Shown here one piece after another: positions 28,743 through 41,712 of a stretch of 64,000 nucleotides of DNA. The notes beneath the pieces were generated by a model. That model did no database searches. It was not told where the DNA came from and saw only the letters and a program-made list of their open reading frames with translations. The stretch's first letter is position 1; every line of letters starts with the position of its first letter. Source of the DNA: Haemophilus haemolyticus (lineage in GTDB: Bacteria > Pseudomonadota > Gammaproteobacteria > Enterobacterales > Pasteurellaceae); the NCBI RefSeq assembly GCF_003352385.1, contig NZ_CP031243.1, forward strand, positions 62,001 through 126,000, given 5' to 3'. Both the position numbers and the translations under genes were made by a program.

Positions 28743-28772
28743 CTTTTCTTGTTCTCTTGATGTTAAGTGCAT
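28740..28772 (-). pseudogene. ureA: Remnant of ureA, urease gamma subunit, first ten codons
   Basis: ATG at 28772 with a GAAGGAATGAAG ribosome-site region reads MHLTSREQEK and then stops. This is the conserved UreA N-terminus (MHLTSREQEKL...). The stop codon is formed by the apparent insertion-element end. Confidence 0.85.
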
Positions 28773-28871
28773 ATCTTCATTCCTTCATTTATTTATCGCA
28801 CAAAGAGCGGCAAATTTTACGTAAAAAAACAAATAGGAAAAACATTTTGTCAGAATTTTTTTATTCATAGC

Positions 28872-28900
28872 CCTTGAAAGCGAAAAAATCCTCCTTATAT
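28872..28900 (+). promoter_or_regulatory. Sigma-32 heat-shock promoter of groESL
   Basis: CCTTGAAA at 28872-28879 (a good -35 for sigma-32) is followed about 13 nt later by TCCTTATAT, an approximate -10. No CIRCE inverted repeat is seen, consistent with sigma-32 control. The rest of 28773-28871 shows only AT-rich DNA. Confidence 0.75.
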
Positions 28901-28939
28901 AAAAAGCGCACTTACAAATTCTTAAGAAGGAAATTAATC

Positions 28940-29230
28940 ATGAATATTCGTCCTTTACACGATCGTGTAATTATTAAACGTGAAGAAGTCGAAACTCGTT
29001 CAGCTGGCGGTATCGTATTAACAGGTTCAGCAGCGACTAAATCAACCCGCGCGAAAGTATTAGCTGTGGGTAAAGGTCGTATTTTAGAAAATGGCACCGT
29101 TCAACCATTAGATGTGAAAGTGGGCGATACCGTAATTTTCAACGACGGTTACGGCGTGAAAAGCGAAAAAATCGATGGTGAAGAAGTATTAATCATTTCT
29201 GAAAACGACATCTTAGCAATTGTAGAATAA
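28940..29230 (+). CDS. groES: Co-chaperonin GroES
   Basis: A 96-aa Gro[22 protein letters not shown], mobile loop [18 protein letters not shown] (about 21-38) and the C-terminal [14 protein letters not shown]. Start at ATG 28940 after AGAAGGAAA; the longer reading from 28874 overlaps the promoter. Forms the lid of the GroEL cage. 19 nt before groEL. Confidence 0.98.
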   Translation: MNIRPLHDRVIIKREEVETRSAGGIVLTGSAATKSTRAKVLAVGKGRILENGTVQPLDVKVGDTVIFNDGYGVKSEKIDGEEVLIISENDILAIVE

Positions 29231-29234
29231 TTAG

Positions 29235-30893
<1,659 letters not shown>

Positions 30894-30911
30894 TTCGCTC
30901 ATCATCAAATA

Positions 30912-30956
30912 AAAAGTGCGGTCGTTTTTCCACAAGGAAAAGCGATCGCTTTTTTA
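30912..30956 (+). terminator. Probable groESL terminator
   Basis: AAAAGTGCGGTCGTTTTTCC and GGAAAAGCGATCGCTTTTTT pair imperfectly and end in a T-run. One arm contains an uptake sequence. Confidence 0.65.
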
Positions 30957-31002
30957 TTTACAAAGGTTTACACTAATTTCAAATTTACTCAGGACATCTA
31001 TT

Positions 31003-31551
31003 ATGCTCATTTCTCATTCTGACCTTAACCAACAACTTAAATCTGCTGGAATCGGCTTTAATGCAACAGAACTACACGGCTTTTTAAGCGGTTTACTTTG
31101 TGGTGGCTTAAAAGATCAAAGTTGGCTACCGCTCTTATATCAATTCAGCAATGATAATCATGCTTACCCAACAGCATTAGTTCAACCCGTTACAGAACTT
31201 TATGAACAAATTAGACAAACCTTATCAGATGTTGAAGGATTTACCTTTGAGCTTGGTTTAACCGAAGATGAAAATGTCTTTGTCCAAGCGGATAGCTTAT
31301 CTGACTGGGCAAACCAATTCTTACTTGGTCTTGGCTTAGCACAACCTGAATTAGCAAAAGAAAAAGGCGAAATTGGCGAAGCCGTAGATGATTTACAAGA
31401 TATTTGCCAACTCGGTTATGATGAAGACGATAACGAAGAAGAACTTGTGGAAGCGCTAGAAGAAATCATTGAATATGTTCGCACCATTGCTATGTTGTTC
31501 TATTCTCATTTCAACGAAGGAGAAATTGAGAGCAAACCTGTATTACATTAA
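31003..31551 (+). CDS. YgfB/UPF0149 family protein
   Basis: A 182-aa acidic protein of the UPF0149 family: [34 protein letters not shown] and [16 protein letters not shown] are typical. Start set at ATG 31003 behind CAGGACATCT. As in E. coli (ygfB-pepP) it is directly upstream of pepP, 11 nt apart. Molecular function is not firmly established. Confidence 0.88.
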   Translation: MLISHSDLNQQLKSAGIGFNATELHGFLSGLLCGGLKDQSWLPLLYQFSNDNHAYPTALVQPVTELYEQIRQTLSDVEGFTFELGLTEDENVFVQADSLSDWANQFLLGLGLAQPELAKEKGEIGEAVDDLQDICQLGYDEDDNEEELVEALEEIIEYVRTIAMLFYSHFNEGEIESKPVLH

Positions 31552-31562
31552 GGAGATCTCGA

Positions 31563-32855
31563 ATGGAATTGGCTTATATGGCTGAGTTGCCTAAAGAAGA
31601 GTTTTGGGAACGCCGCACACGAGTATTCGCTCAAATGCAACCTAATTCGGCATTATTACTTTTTTCTGAAATCGAAAAACGCCGTAATAATGATTGTACC
31701 TATCCTTTCCGTCAAGACAGCTATTTTTGGTATTTAACGGGCTTTAACGAACCGAATGCAGCACTGTTATTACTGAAAACAGAACAAGCAGAAAAAGCTA
31801 TTATTTTTCTCCGTCCACGCAATCCGTTACTTGAAACTTGGAATGGTCGCCGATTAGGTGTTGAGCGTGCACCACAACAACTTAATGTAAATGAAGCCTA
31901 TTCTATTGAAGAGTTTGCTACCGTACTGCCAAAAATACTAAAAAACCTGACCGCACTTTACCATGTGCCAGAAATTCATACTTGGGGTGATAAATTAGTG
32001 ACAGAAAGTGCGGTGAGTTTTAGTGAGACTTTAGATTGGCGACCAATGCTCAACGAGATGCGCCTTATAAAATCGCCTAATGAAATCAGATTAATGCAGC
32101 AAGCGGGACAAATTACGGCTCTAGGGCATATTAAAGCGATGCAAACGACACGCCCAAATCGCTTTGAATATGAAATTGAAAGCGATATTTTGCATGAATT
32201 TAATCGCCATTGCGCAAGATTTCCTTCTTACAATTCCATTGTTGCAGGAGGAAATAACGCCTGTATTTTGCACTACACAGAAAATGATCGCCCATTAAAT
32301 GATGGGGATTTAGTACTCATTGACGCTGGCTGTGAATTTGACATGTATGCAGGCGATATTACCCGCACTTTTCCTGTAAATGGAAAATTTAACCAGCCTC
32401 AACGTGAAATTTACGAGTTAGTTTTAAAAGCACAAAAACGTGCGATTGAGTTACTTGTACCTGGCTATTCCATTAAGCAAGCCAATGATGAAGTTATTCG
32501 TATTAAAACCCAAGGATTAGTGGATTTGGGTATCTTAAAAGGTGATGTCGATACACTCATTGAACAACAAGCTTATCGCCAATTTTATATGCATGGATTA
32601 GGACACTGGCTAGGTTTAGATGTACATGATGTGGGTAGCTATGGTCAGGATAAACAGCGGATACTCGAAATCGGCATGGTGATTACCGTTGAGCCTGGTA
32701 TTTATATTTCAGAAGATGCTGATGTGCCAGAGCAATACAAAGGCATTGGCGTGCGCATTGAGGACAATTTACTCATGACTGAATATGGTAATAAAATCCT
32801 AACCGCAGCGGCCCCTAAAGAAATTGCAGACATTGAAAATTTAATGAATTTTTAA
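31563..32855 (+). CDS. pepP: Xaa-Pro aminopeptidase P
   Basis: A 430-aa metallopeptidase removing N-terminal residues ahead of proline. The creatinase-like N-domain (about 1-170) precedes a pita-bread catalytic domain whose metal ligands are visible in DAGCEFDMYAGDITRTFP, HGLGHWLGLDVHDVG, EPGIYI and GVRIEDN. Preceded by TAAGGAGA. Confidence 0.96.
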   Translation: MELAYMAELPKEEFWERRTRVFAQMQPNSALLLFSEIEKRRNNDCTYPFRQDSYFWYLTGFNEPNAALLLLKTEQAEKAIIFLRPRNPLLETWNGRRLGVERAPQQLNVNEAYSIEEFATVLPKILKNLTALYHVPEIHTWGDKLVTESAVSFSETLDWRPMLNEMRLIKSPNEIRLMQQAGQITALGHIKAMQTTRPNRFEYEIESDILHEFNRHCARFPSYNSIVAGGNNACILHYTENDRPLNDGDLVLIDAGCEFDMYAGDITRTFPVNGKFNQPQREIYELVLKAQKRAIELLVPGYSIKQANDEVIRIKTQGLVDLGILKGDVDTLIEQQAYRQFYMHGLGHWLGLDVHDVGSYGQDKQRILEIGMVITVEPGIYISEDADVPEQYKGIGVRIEDNLLMTEYGNKILTAAAPKEIADIENLMNF

Positions 32856-32867
32856 TAAAAATGTTTA

Positions 32868-32889
32868 AATTGTGATCTAGTACACAGTT
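32868..32889 (+). promoter_or_regulatory. CRP site upstream of uspA
   Basis: TGTGATCTAGTACACA at 32871-32886, a strong CRP match (TGTGA-N6-ACACA), about 80 nt before the uspA start and just after pepP. Confidence 0.7.
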
Positions 32890-32957
32890 TTTTATTGTTC
32901 AAAATGTTAGCATTAGAACCAGTTAAAAAGCCGAACCAATCAGTTAAGGAGTCGATT

Positions 32958-33383
32958 ATGTACAAACACGTTTTAGTGGCAGTAGATCTTTCTGAAGAGA
33001 GTCCAGTTTTACTTAAAAAAGCGGTTGGAGTTGCAAAACGCCACGAAGCAAAACTTTCTATCATCCACGTTGATGTGAACTTCTCGGATCTTTACACTGG
33101 ATTGATTGATGTGAATATGTCTTCGATGCAAGACAGAATTTCCACGGAAACTCAAAAAGCCCTATTAGATTTAGCTGAAAGTGCAGATTATCCAATTTCA
33201 GAAAAATTGAGTGGCAGTGGTGATTTAGGACAAGTTCTAAGTGATGCCATCGAACAATATGATGTAGATTTATTAGTGACGGGACATCACCAAGATTTTT
33301 GGAGTAAGTTAATGTCTTCAACACGTCAAGTGATGAATACGATTAAAATTGATATGTTGGTTGTTCCGCTTAGAGATGAATAA
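32958..33383 (+). CDS. uspA: Universal stress protein A
   Basis: A 141-aa Usp[21 protein letters not shown], then [20 protein letters not shown] and the C-terminal nucleotide-loop-like region [22 protein letters not shown]. Start at ATG 32958 behind AAGGAGT; the upstream in-frame ATG at 32895 lacks a ribosome site. Monocistronic, bracketed by a CRP site and an uptake-sequence terminator. Confidence 0.94.
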   Translation: MYKHVLVAVDLSEESPVLLKKAVGVAKRHEAKLSIIHVDVNFSDLYTGLIDVNMSSMQDRISTETQKALLDLAESADYPISEKLSGSGDLGQVLSDAIEQYDVDLLVTGHHQDFWSKLMSSTRQVMNTIKIDMLVVPLRDE

Positions 33384-33429
33384 TTAACAAGAAATTGTTT
33401 TTTGAATAATCTGAAATAACTTAAATTTT

Positions 33430-33470
33430 AACCGCACTTCTCAAATAGCGTCGTGAAGTGCGGTTTTATT
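33430..33470 (+). terminator. Uptake-sequence pair terminator after uspA
   Basis: AACCGCACTT and AAGTGCGGTT pair around a 16-nt loop, then TTATTTT. Confidence 0.8.
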
Positions 33471-33570
33471 TTGGGGTTTTGGCAAAAAGCCTTTTTATAA
33501 ATTTCAAAAATATGCAAAAATAATACGGTTTAGTTTTTATTTTTATTATGGGTAACAAGGATTCTTTTTA

Positions 33571-36195
33571 ATGAAAACAACAGCAGAAATAAGACAATCA
33601 TTCCTTGACTTTTTCCATAGCAAAGGCCACCAAGTAGTTGAGAGTAGCTCACTTGTGCCGGAAAATGATCCGACTTTGCTTTTCACGAATGCTGGGATGA
33701 ACCAATTTAAGGATGTATTCCTTGGAATGGATAAACGTCCTTATTCTCGTGCAACCACTGCACAGCGTTGCGTACGCGCAGGCGGTAAACATAACGATTT
33801 AGAAAACGTGGGTTATACCGCACGTCACCATACATTCTTTGAAATGTTAGGAAACTTCAGCTTTGGTGATTACTTTAAACACGATGCGATTAATTTTGCT
33901 TGGGAATATTTAACTTCTCCACAATGGCTTGGTTTACCTAAAGAAAAACTATGGGTAACCGTATATGAAACCGACGACGAAGCCTACGATATCTGGAATA
34001 AAGAAGTCGGTGTTCCTGCTGAGCGAATTATTCGCATTGGTGATAACAAAGGTGCACCTTATGCATCAGACAACTTCTGGGCGATGGGCGATACGGGTCC
34101 TTGCGGTCCTTGTACTGAAATTTTCTACGATCACGGCGATCATATTTGGGGCGGACCTCCAGGCTCACCAGAAGAAGATGGCGACCGCTATATCGAAATC
34201 TGGAACGTTGTGTTTATGCAGTTCAACCGTTTAGCCGATGGCACAATGGAAAAATTACCACGCCCATCAGTTGACACAGGTATGGGCTTAGAGCGTATTT
34301 CTGCTGTATTGCAACATGTGAACTCAAACTACGAGATTGATATTTTCAAAACACTAATCGCAAAAACGGCTGAAGTTGTTGGCACAACAGATTTAAGTAA
34401 TAAATCATTACGTGTTATTGCTGACCATATTCGTTCTTGTGCATATTTAATCGCAGATGGCGTTATTCCATCAAACGAAGGCCGTGGTTATGTATTACGT
34501 CGAATTATTCGTCGCGCAGTTCGTCACGGTCACTTATTAGGTGCCAAAGAAGCCTTTTTCTATAAACTCGTACCAACTCTAATTGAAGTAATGGCAGAAG
34601 CAGGCAAAGACGTAAAAGCAAAACAAGTAAATGTTGAAAAACTATTACGTTTAGAAGAAGAACAATTTGCTCGCACTCTAGAACGTGGGTTGAGTTTATT
34701 AGATGAAGCTCTTGCTCAAGTGAAAGATGGCGTTCTTTCAGGTGAAGTTGCATTCAAACTTTATGATACCTATGGTTTCCCATTGGATTTAACGGCTGAT
34801 GTATGTCGTGAGCGCAATATTACTATTGATGAACAAGCGTTTGACCGTGAAATGGAAGCGCAACGTACTCGTGCTCAAGCAGCGAGCCAGTTTGGTGTGG
34901 ACTACAACAGCATTATTCGCGTAGATGGTGAAACTAAGTTCGAAGGCTATACTGAAGTCGAATCTCAAGCAAAAATCACCGCACTTTTCTATGATGGTAA
35001 ATCAGTAGAAAGTATCGAAGCGGGTCAAAGTGCGGTCGTTATTTTAGAAAATACGCCGTTTTACGCAGAATCAGGTGGTCAAATTGGTGACAGCGGATAT
35101 TTGAGCGCACAAGGCGTGACTTTTAATGTTAAAGATACCCAAAAATATGGGCAAGTATTTGGACACATTGGAGAATTAACGCAAGGAAGTTTGAAAGTTG
35201 GGCAATCAGTGAATGCTATTGTGGATGCAGAACGCCGCCATCACACATCACTTAATCACTCAGCAACACACTTATTGCACGCGGCCTTACGTCAAATTTT
35301 AGGTCAACATGTTGTGCAAAAAGGCTCACTTGTTTCAGATAAAGCCTTACGTTTTGACTTTGCACAACCTGAAGCAATTACAAAAGAACAACTAACTCAA
35401 ATTGAAACATTAGTAAACCAAAAAATCCGTGCTAACTTCGCAGTTCAAACGGATATTATGGACATTGATTCAGCAAAAGCTAAAGGGGCAATGGCGCTCT
35501 TTGGCGAGAAATATGGTGATAAGGTTCGCGTATTAACCATGGGCGATTTCTCAATTGAGCTTTGTGGTGGTATTCACGCAAAACGCACTGGGGACATTGG
35601 TCTATTTAAAATTATTACTGAAAGCGCAGTGGCAGCAGGTGTTCGTCGTATTGAAGCTGTAACAGGTCAAAATGCCATTGACTGGTTACATAATCAACAA
35701 CGTATTCTGATCCAAAGCGCAGACTTATTAAAATCAGACGTAAATACCTTAGCGGAAAAAATCCAGCAACTTCAAGACAAAGCGAAGAAAGTGGAAAAAG
35801 AATTGCAAGGTCTAAAAGAAAAAGCCGCAATGCAGGCTGGTTCTGATTTTATAAAAAGTGCGGTGAAAATCAATGGTGTTTCTGTTATCGCACAACAATT
35901 AGACGGCATAGAAACAAAGTCATTACGTGTGATGGTCGATGATTTAAAAAATCAACTAGGCTCAGGCGTAATCGCATTCGCATCGATCTTAGATGAAAAA
36001 GTCAACCTTGTCGTTGGTGTAACAAACGATTTAACTACCAAAGTAAAAGCTGGAGAGCTCGTTAATTTAATGGCTCAACAGGTCGGGGGTAAAGGCGGTG
36101 GTCGTCCGGATATGGCAATGGCAGGAGGCTCCCAACCAGAAAATGTGGCACAAGCAGTTAAAGTGGCGCAAGACTGGTTAAACAAAAATCTGTAG
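33571..36195 (+). CDS. alaS: Alanyl-tRNA synthetase
   Basis: An 874-aa class II synthetase. Catalytic core: [35 protein letters not shown] (motif 2 region), [14 protein letters not shown]. Editing domain: [12 protein letters not shown] (zinc HxxxH) and [16 protein letters not shown]-terminal domain GSGVIAFAS and [15 protein letters not shown]. Full length. Confidence 0.98.
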   Translation: MKTTAEIRQSFLDFFHSKGHQVVESSSLVPENDPTLLFTNAGMNQFKDVFLGMDKRPYSRATTAQRCVRAGGKHNDLENVGYTARHHTFFEMLGNFSFGDYFKHDAINFAWEYLTSPQWLGLPKEKLWVTVYETDDEAYDIWNKEVGVPAERIIRIGDNKGAPYASDNFWAMGDTGPCGPCTEIFYDHGDHIWGGPPGSPEEDGDRYIEIWNVVFMQFNRLADGTMEKLPRPSVDTGMGLERISAVLQHVNSNYEIDIFKTLIAKTAEVVGTTDLSNKSLRVIADHIRSCAYLIADGVIPSNEGRGYVLRRIIRRAVRHGHLLGAKEAFFYKLVPTLIEVMAEAGKDVKAKQVNVEKLLRLEEEQFARTLERGLSLLDEALAQVKDGVLSGEVAFKLYDTYGFPLDLTADVCRERNITIDEQAFDREMEAQRTRAQAASQFGVDYNSIIRVDGETKFEGYTEVESQAKITALFYDGKSVESIEAGQSAVVILENTPFYAESGGQIGDSGYLSAQGVTFNVKDTQKYGQVFGHIGELTQGSLKVGQSVNAIVDAERRHHTSLNHSATHLLHAALRQILGQHVVQKGSLVSDKALRFDFAQPEAITKEQLTQIETLVNQKIRANFAVQTDIMDIDSAKAKGAMALFGEKYGDKVRVLTMGDFSIELCGGIHAKRTGDIGLFKIITESAVAAGVRRIEAVTGQNAIDWLHNQQRILIQSADLLKSDVNTLAEKIQQLQDKAKKVEKELQGLKEKAAMQAGSDFIKSAVKINGVSVIAQQLDGIETKSLRVMVDDLKNQLGSGVIAFASILDEKVNLVVGVTNDLTTKVKAGELVNLMAQQVGGKGGGRPDMAMAGGSQPENVAQAVKVAQDWLNKNL

Positions 36196-36273
36196 TACAA
36201 GCCGGTTGGTGGGATGCCAACCCTTCCTTGATTGATAGGGATATCTAATAAATGCAAACTAAGGAGATAAAAG

Positions 36274-36465
36274 ATGTTAATCTTGACTCGTAAAGTTGGC
36301 GAAAGTGTACTTATTGGAAATGATATTTCTATCACGATTTTGAGTGTACGTGGAAACCAAGTTAAACTCGGTGTAGAAGCGCCTAAAGAAGTATCCGTTC
36401 ACCGAGAAGAAATTTACCAACGAATTAAACAGATGAAAGATGAACAATTAGACAGTTCATCATAA
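36274..36465 (+). CDS. csrA: Carbon storage regulator CsrA
   Basis: A 63-aa RNA-binding dimer controlling mRNA translation and stability. [19 protein letters not shown] and [20 protein letters not shown] contain the beta-1 and beta-5 RNA-binding strands, including the VHREE arginine. Located 78 nt after alaS, the usual gammaproteobacterial order. A clear AAGGAGATAAA ribosome site precedes the ATG. Confidence 0.98.
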   Translation: MLILTRKVGESVLIGNDISITILSVRGNQVKLGVEAPKEVSVHREEIYQRIKQMKDEQLDSSS

Positions 36466-36488
36466 TCGTAAATAATGGATTTTATATT

Positions 36489-37376
36489 ATGAAAGCAATT
36501 ATTCCTGTAGCCGGTCTAGGTACACGTATGTTGCCTGCCACGAAGGCAATTCCGAAGGAAATGCTTACTTTGGTTGATAAACCATTGATTCAATACGTGG
36601 TAAATGAATGTGTTGCAGCTGGCATAAAAGAAATTGTGCTTGTCACGCATTCATCGAAAAATGCTATCGAAAACCATTTTGATACCTCTTTTGAACTAGA
36701 AACAATGCTAGAAAAACGTGTTAAGCGTCAACTTCTAGAAGAAGTGCGTTCTATCTGTCCAAAAGATGTAACTATCATGCATGTTCGCCAAGGTAATGCA
36801 AAAGGACTTGGTCACGCTGTGTTGTGCGGTCGCCCACTTGTAGGCAATGAGTCATTTGCCGTTGTGTTACCTGACGTATTGTTAGCAGATTTCAGTGCAG
36901 ATCAGAAAAAAGAAAATCTTTCTGCAATGATTAAACGCTTTAATGAAACTGGAGCAAGCCAAATTATGGTAACGCCTGTTCCACAAGAAAATGTGAGTAG
37001 CTATGGTGTTGCAGACTGTGGTGGCATAGTTCTTAATGGTGGTGAAAGTGCAAAAATTAATAGCATTGTTGAAAAACCAGCCGTTGAAGATGCGCCATCA
37101 AACCTTGCTGTAGTGGGTCGTTACGTTTTCTCAGCAGCAATTTGGGACTTGTTGGAAAAGACGCCAATTGGTGTTGGTGATGAAATCCAATTAACCGATG
37201 CTATTGATATGCTCATTGAAAAAGAAACTGTTGAAGCATTCCATATGACAGGTGAAACATTCGACTGTGGTGATAAAATTGGCTATATGGAAGCTTTCGT
37301 AGAATACGGTATTCGTCACGAAAAATTAGGTAAAGAATTTAAAACCTTTATCAAAAATTTAGCAAAAACGCTATAA
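36489..37376 (+). CDS. galU: UTP-glucose-1-phosphate uridylyltransferase
   Basis: A 295-aa nucleotidyltransferase making UDP-glucose for LPS and capsule. [20 protein letters not shown] (about 9-28), [15 protein letters not shown] and [10 protein letters not shown] are diagnostic. 23 nt after csrA. Confidence 0.97.
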   Translation: MKAIIPVAGLGTRMLPATKAIPKEMLTLVDKPLIQYVVNECVAAGIKEIVLVTHSSKNAIENHFDTSFELETMLEKRVKRQLLEEVRSICPKDVTIMHVRQGNAKGLGHAVLCGRPLVGNESFAVVLPDVLLADFSADQKKENLSAMIKRFNETGASQIMVTPVPQENVSSYGVADCGGIVLNGGESAKINSIVEKPAVEDAPSNLAVVGRYVFSAAIWDLLEKTPIGVGDEIQLTDAIDMLIEKETVEAFHMTGETFDCGDKIGYMEAFVEYGIRHEKLGKEFKTFIKNLAKTL

Positions 37377-37393
37377 ATAGCACTAATACAGAT

Positions 37394-37428
37394 AAAATGG
37401 ACAAAATAAAAGATTTTGTCCATTTTTG
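37394..37428 (+). terminator. Terminator after galU
   Basis: AAAATGGACAAAAT/ATTTTGTCCATTTT, a 14-bp stem with a 5-nt loop, then T residues. Confidence 0.88.
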
Positions 37429-37454
37429 TTTTATTATTAATATAGAACATTGCT

Positions 37455-37480
37455 TTATGCATAAATATGCATAATAATAG
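37455..37480 (+). promoter_or_regulatory. Possible ArgR (ARG-box-like) site before argH
   Basis: TATGCATAAATATGCATA, two copies of an 8-mer close to ARG-box half sites, 30-50 nt before the argH start. Motif resemblance only. Confidence 0.35.
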
Positions 37481-37510
37481 AATAATTAATTAAAATAAAA
37501 AGGAAAGATT

Positions 37511-38884
37511 ATGGCACTTTGGGGTGGGCGTTTTACGCAGGCAGCGGATAAACGTTTTAAAGATTTTAATGACTCTTTACGTTTTGATTATCGTTTGGCA
37601 GAACAGGATATTCAAGGCTCAATTGGTTGGTCCAAAGCCTTGGTGAAAGTCAATGTATTAACTATCGAAGAACAGCATCAACTTGAGCAAGCATTAAATG
37701 AATTACTTATTGAAGTGCGGTCAAATCCACAAGCAATTTTACAAGATGATGCTGAAGATATTCATAGTTGGGTTGAAAGTAAGCTAATTGATAAAGTAGG
37801 CAACCTTGGTAAAAAATTACATACTGGTCGTAGCCGTAACGATCAAGTGGCAGTAGATATAAAACTATGGTGCAAACAACGTGTGGTTGAATTACAAGAA
37901 TCAGTACGTAATTTGCAACGCCACTTAGTTCAAACCGCAGAAAACACACAACAAGCAGTAATGCCTGGCTATACCCATTTACAACGAGCTCAACCAATCA
38001 CTTTTGCTCATTGGTGTATGGCATATGTGGAAATGTTCGACCGCGACTATTCACGTTTAACAGATGCGTATAATCGTATGAATACCTGTCCACTTGGTAG
38101 TGGTGCGCTAGCTGGTACGGCTTATGCTGTAGATCGTGATTCACTTGCGCACGATCTTGGTTTTGCCTTCGCAACTAGAAATAGCTTAGATAGTGTCTCT
38201 GATCGCGATCATATCGTCGAGTTGCTTTCCATCGCATCCCTCAGTATGGCACATCTTTCCCGCTTTGCTGAAGATATGATTATCTTTAACAGCGGAGAGG
38301 CAAATTTCGTGGAATTATCCGACCGCGTGACGTCTGGCTCATCATTAATGCCACAAAAGAAAAATCCTGATGCATGTGAGTTAATTCGAGGCAAAGCCGG
38401 CAGAGTGATTGGCTCATTAACAGGCATGTTAATCACCTTAAAAGGCTTGCCACTTGCGTATAATAAAGATATGCAAGAAGACAAAGAAGGTATTTTTGAT
38501 GCCTTAGATACTTGGCAAAACTGTGTGGACATGGCAACGTTCGTATTAGATGAATTGAAAGTAAATGTTGAACGTACTCGTGAAGCTGCGTTAAAAGGCT
38601 ATTCAAACGCAACTGAATTAGCGGATTATTTAGTCTCTAAAGGCGTACCTTTCCGAGATTCCCATCATATCGTGGGTGAAACGGTTGTTTATGCAATCGA
38701 AAAAGGCAAAGGATTAGAAGATCTTACTATCCCTGAATTCCGCCAATTTAGTGAAGTAGTGGGAGATGATGTTTACGAGACTCTTTCCCTCCAGTCTTGC
38801 TTAGACAAGCGTTGTGCAAAAGGTGGTGTATCGCCATTGCGTGTTGCCGAAGCTATTGCAGAAGCCAAAACAAGATTTGCTTAA
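37511..38884 (+). CDS. argH: Argininosuccinate lyase
   Basis: A 457-aa fumarase-superfamily enzyme, last step of arginine synthesis. [16 protein letters not shown] start, [17 protein letters not shown], and the signature [20 protein letters not shown] (about 277-296). No other arg gene is adjacent. Confidence 0.97.
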   Translation: MALWGGRFTQAADKRFKDFNDSLRFDYRLAEQDIQGSIGWSKALVKVNVLTIEEQHQLEQALNELLIEVRSNPQAILQDDAEDIHSWVESKLIDKVGNLGKKLHTGRSRNDQVAVDIKLWCKQRVVELQESVRNLQRHLVQTAENTQQAVMPGYTHLQRAQPITFAHWCMAYVEMFDRDYSRLTDAYNRMNTCPLGSGALAGTAYAVDRDSLAHDLGFAFATRNSLDSVSDRDHIVELLSIASLSMAHLSRFAEDMIIFNSGEANFVELSDRVTSGSSLMPQKKNPDACELIRGKAGRVIGSLTGMLITLKGLPLAYNKDMQEDKEGIFDALDTWQNCVDMATFVLDELKVNVERTREAALKGYSNATELADYLVSKGVPFRDSHHIVGETVVYAIEKGKGLEDLTIPEFRQFSEVVGDDVYETLSLQSCLDKRCAKGGVSPLRVAEAIAEAKTRFA

Positions 38885-38971
38885 TCATATTTTAACGCGT
38901 ATATCACAATTGGATTTCACAAGACTCCCTTGCAATCCTCTGAATAGCCCCAATTATGAGTAGCAACACTT

Positions 38972-39003
38972 AAAAGTGCGGGAAAAACTACCGCACTTTT
39001 TAT
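38972..39003 (+). terminator. Uptake-sequence-like terminator after argH
   Basis: AAAAGTGCGG and CCGCACTTTT pair around a 9-nt loop; the left arm deviates from the uptake core at its last base (GGG). Confidence 0.8.
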
Positions 39004-39021
39004 TTCAATTAGGAATGATCA

Positions 39022-39903
39022 ATGACCAATCAACAAGACTATACTCAAGACAATGACAAGCTTTACCGTTATCTTTTCCAAAATCGTGCGGTTCGTGGAG
39101 AATGGGTTCGTTTAAATAAAACATTTACTGATACATTAAATACCCATCAGTATCCTAAAGCAGTACAGGATTTATTGGGTGAAATGATGGTGGCGACTAA
39201 TTTGCTTACTGCCACACTAAAATTTGACGGCAATATCACCGTACAAATTCAAGGCGATGGTCCATTACGCTTAGCATTAGTAAATGGCAATGATCAACAA
39301 CAAATCCGCGCCCTTGCTCGAGTGGATGGGAACATCACTGAAAATATGAGTCTGCATAATATGATTGGTAAAGGCGTATTGGTCATTACTATTGCACCAA
39401 AAGAAGGTGAACGCTATCAAGGTGTAATTAGTCTGGATAAACCGACGATCACAGAATGCTTAGAAGATTATTTTGTACGCTCAGAACAGCTTCAAACTCA
39501 ATTAATTATTCGTACTGGAGAATATGAAGGAAAGCCAGTGGCAGCAGGTATGCTATTACAGATTATGCCTGATGGTTCTGGTACACCAGAAGATTTTGAG
39601 CATTTAACTACGCTCGCATCAACAGTAAAAGATGAAGAATTATTTGGTCTCCCTGCAGAAGAGCTACTCTATCGTTTGTATCATGAAGAAACCGTCAATC
39701 TTTATCCAGCACAAGATGTACAATTTTTCTGTGGCTGCTCCGCAGAGCGTTCTGGTTCTGCATTACTGCTCATCTCCGATGAAGAAATTGATGAAATATT
39801 AGCCGAACATAAAGGCAGTATTGATATGCAATGTGAATGTTGTGGCACACACTACTTCTTTAATAAAGAAGCGATTGAAAAATTAAAATCAACAAAACTT
39901 TAA
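39022..39903 (+). CDS. hslO: Redox-activated chaperone Hsp33
   Basis: A 293-aa cytosolic holdase activated by oxidation. The zinc/redox centre is CGC (in FFCGCSAERS, about 237-239) and the later CECC-type CxxC (in MQCECCGTHYF, about 270-273). N-terminal substrate domain begins LYRYLFQNRAVRGEWVRLN. The next gene pckA follows as in E. coli. Confidence 0.96.
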   Translation: MTNQQDYTQDNDKLYRYLFQNRAVRGEWVRLNKTFTDTLNTHQYPKAVQDLLGEMMVATNLLTATLKFDGNITVQIQGDGPLRLALVNGNDQQQIRALARVDGNITENMSLHNMIGKGVLVITIAPKEGERYQGVISLDKPTITECLEDYFVRSEQLQTQLIIRTGEYEGKPVAAGMLLQIMPDGSGTPEDFEHLTTLASTVKDEELFGLPAEELLYRLYHEETVNLYPAQDVQFFCGCSAERSGSALLLISDEEIDEILAEHKGSIDMQCECCGTHYFFNKEAIEKLKSTKL

Positions 39904-39907
39904 AAAC

Positions 39908-39933
39908 AATCCCGACGCCATGTCGGGATTTTT
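39908..39933 (+). terminator. Terminator after hslO
   Basis: AATCCCGAC/GTCGGGATT stem then TTTT. Confidence 0.88.
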
Positions 39934-39988
39934 GATCTACATCATCAACACACCTAAAAATAGGTAATGAAGAGCTATAATTTTTCAA

Positions 39989-40023
39989 AAATGAGATCTA
40001 GTTAACATTTTTTTGCATTGACA
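39989..40023 (+). promoter_or_regulatory. pckA control region: CRP-like site and -35
   Basis: A 22-bp CRP-like element at 39989-40010 with halves AAATGAGATCT and AGTTAACATTT differs from the symmetric consensus at three positions. A TTGACA -35 follows at 40018-40023. Gluconeogenic pckA is CRP-controlled in relatives. Confidence 0.65.
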
Positions 40024-40076
40024 TTCTTTAGAATAAGCGACAGTTAAATTTTAATCTTAAATATTAGAGGTGACTT

Positions 40077-41693
40077 ATGACAGACTTAAACAAAGTAGTA
40101 AAAGAACTTGAAGCGCTAGGCATTTATGACGTAAAAGACGTTGTCTACAATCCAAGCTACGAGCAATTGTTCGAAGAAGAAACCAATCCAGGTTTAGAAG
40201 GCTTTGAAAAAGGTACTTTAACTACGACGGGTGCCGTAGCTGTAGATACTGGTATCTTCACTGGCCGTTCACCAAAAGATAAATATATCGTGTTAGATGA
40301 AAAAACCAAAGATACTGTTTGGTGGACATCTGAAGCTGCGAAAAATGACAACAAACCAATGAACCAAGCTACATGGCAAAGCTTAAAAGACTTGGTAACT
40401 AACCAACTTTCTCGTAAACGCTTATTTGTGGTTGATGGTTTCTGTGGTGCGAGCGAACACGACCGTATTGCAGTACGTATTGTAACTGAAGTTGCATGGC
40501 AAGCACACTTTGTGAAAAACATGTTTATTCGCCCAGCTGAAGAACAACTCAAAAATTTTGAACCAGATTTCGTTGTAATGAACGGTTCTAAAGTAACCAA
40601 TCCAAACTGGAAAGAACAAGGTTTAAATTCAGAAAACTTCGTTGCCTTCAACTTAACTGAGCGCATTCAATTAATCGGTGGTACTTGGTACGGTGGTGAA
40701 ATGAAAAAAGGTATGTTCTCAATGATGAACTACTTCCTACCACTTAAAGGTGTTGGCGCAATGCACTGCTCAGCTAACGTGGGTAAAGATGGCGATGTAG
40801 CAATCTTCTTTGGTTTATCTGGTACAGGTAAAACAACCCTTTCAACCGATCCAAAACGTGAATTAATCGGTGATGATGAGCACGGTTGGGATGATGTTGG
40901 TATCTTTAACTTTGAAGGTGGTTGCTATGCGAAAACCATTCACCTTTCAGAAGAAAATGAACCGGATATTTACCGCGCTATCCGTCGCGATGCATTATTA
41001 GAAAACGTAGTTGTTCGTGCAGATGGTTCTGTTGATTTCGATGATGGTTCAAAAACAGAAAATACTCGCGTGTCTTACCCAATTTACCACATCGATAACA
41101 TCGTAAAACCAGTTTCTCGTGCTGGTCACGCAACTAAAGTTATTTTCTTAACTGCTGATGCATTTGGCGTATTACCACCAGTATCTAAATTGACACCAGA
41201 ACAAACTAAATACTACTTCTTATCTGGTTTCACTGCAAAATTAGCAGGTACTGAACGTGGTATTACTGAACCAACTCCAACATTCTCAGCATGTTTCGGT
41301 GCAGCGTTCTTAACGCTTCACCCAACTCAATATGCTGAAGTGTTAGTAAAACGTATGCAAGCAGCAGGTGCTGAAGCTTACTTAGTGAATACTGGTTGGA
41401 ATGGCACAGGAAAACGTATCTCAATCAAAGATACTCGCGGAATCATTGATGCAATCTTAGATGGCTCAATTGAAAAAGCTGAAATGGGCGAATTACCAAT
41501 CTTCAACTTAGCAATTCCTAAAGCATTACCAGGTGTAGATTCTGCAATCTTGGATCCTCGTGATACTTACGCAGATAAAGCACAATGGCAATCAAAAGCT
41601 GAAGACTTAGCCGGTCGCTTTGTGAAAAACTTTGTTAAATATGCAACTAACGAAGAAGGCAAAGCTTTAATTGCAGCTGGTCCTAAAGCTTAA
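40077..41693 (+). CDS. pckA: Phosphoenolpyruvate carboxykinase (ATP)
   Basis: A 538-aa enzyme converting oxaloacetate to PEP (in Pasteurellaceae it can also run as a CO2-fixing step). P-loop [14 protein letters not shown] (about 244-257), GDDEHGWDD metal site, and TGRSPKDKY (about 63-71). Full length, strong GAGGTG ribosome site. Confidence 0.98.
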   Translation: MTDLNKVVKELEALGIYDVKDVVYNPSYEQLFEEETNPGLEGFEKGTLTTTGAVAVDTGIFTGRSPKDKYIVLDEKTKDTVWWTSEAAKNDNKPMNQATWQSLKDLVTNQLSRKRLFVVDGFCGASEHDRIAVRIVTEVAWQAHFVKNMFIRPAEEQLKNFEPDFVVMNGSKVTNPNWKEQGLNSENFVAFNLTERIQLIGGTWYGGEMKKGMFSMMNYFLPLKGVGAMHCSANVGKDGDVAIFFGLSGTGKTTLSTDPKRELIGDDEHGWDDVGIFNFEGGCYAKTIHLSEENEPDIYRAIRRDALLENVVVRADGSVDFDDGSKTENTRVSYPIYHIDNIVKPVSRAGHATKVIFLTADAFGVLPPVSKLTPEQTKYYFLSGFTAKLAGTERGITEPTPTFSACFGAAFLTLHPTQYAEVLVKRMQAAGAEAYLVNTGWNGTGKRISIKDTRGIIDAILDGSIEKAEMGELPIFNLAIPKALPGVDSAILDPRDTYADKAQWQSKAEDLAGRFVKNFVKYATNEEGKALIAAGPKA

Positions 41694-41712
41694 TTAAAAA
41701 TACTAAAAATAT

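Noticed and set aside
40157..40666. 169-aa open frame antisense to pckA
   Set aside because: Shadow of a strongly coded gene; no independent evidence.
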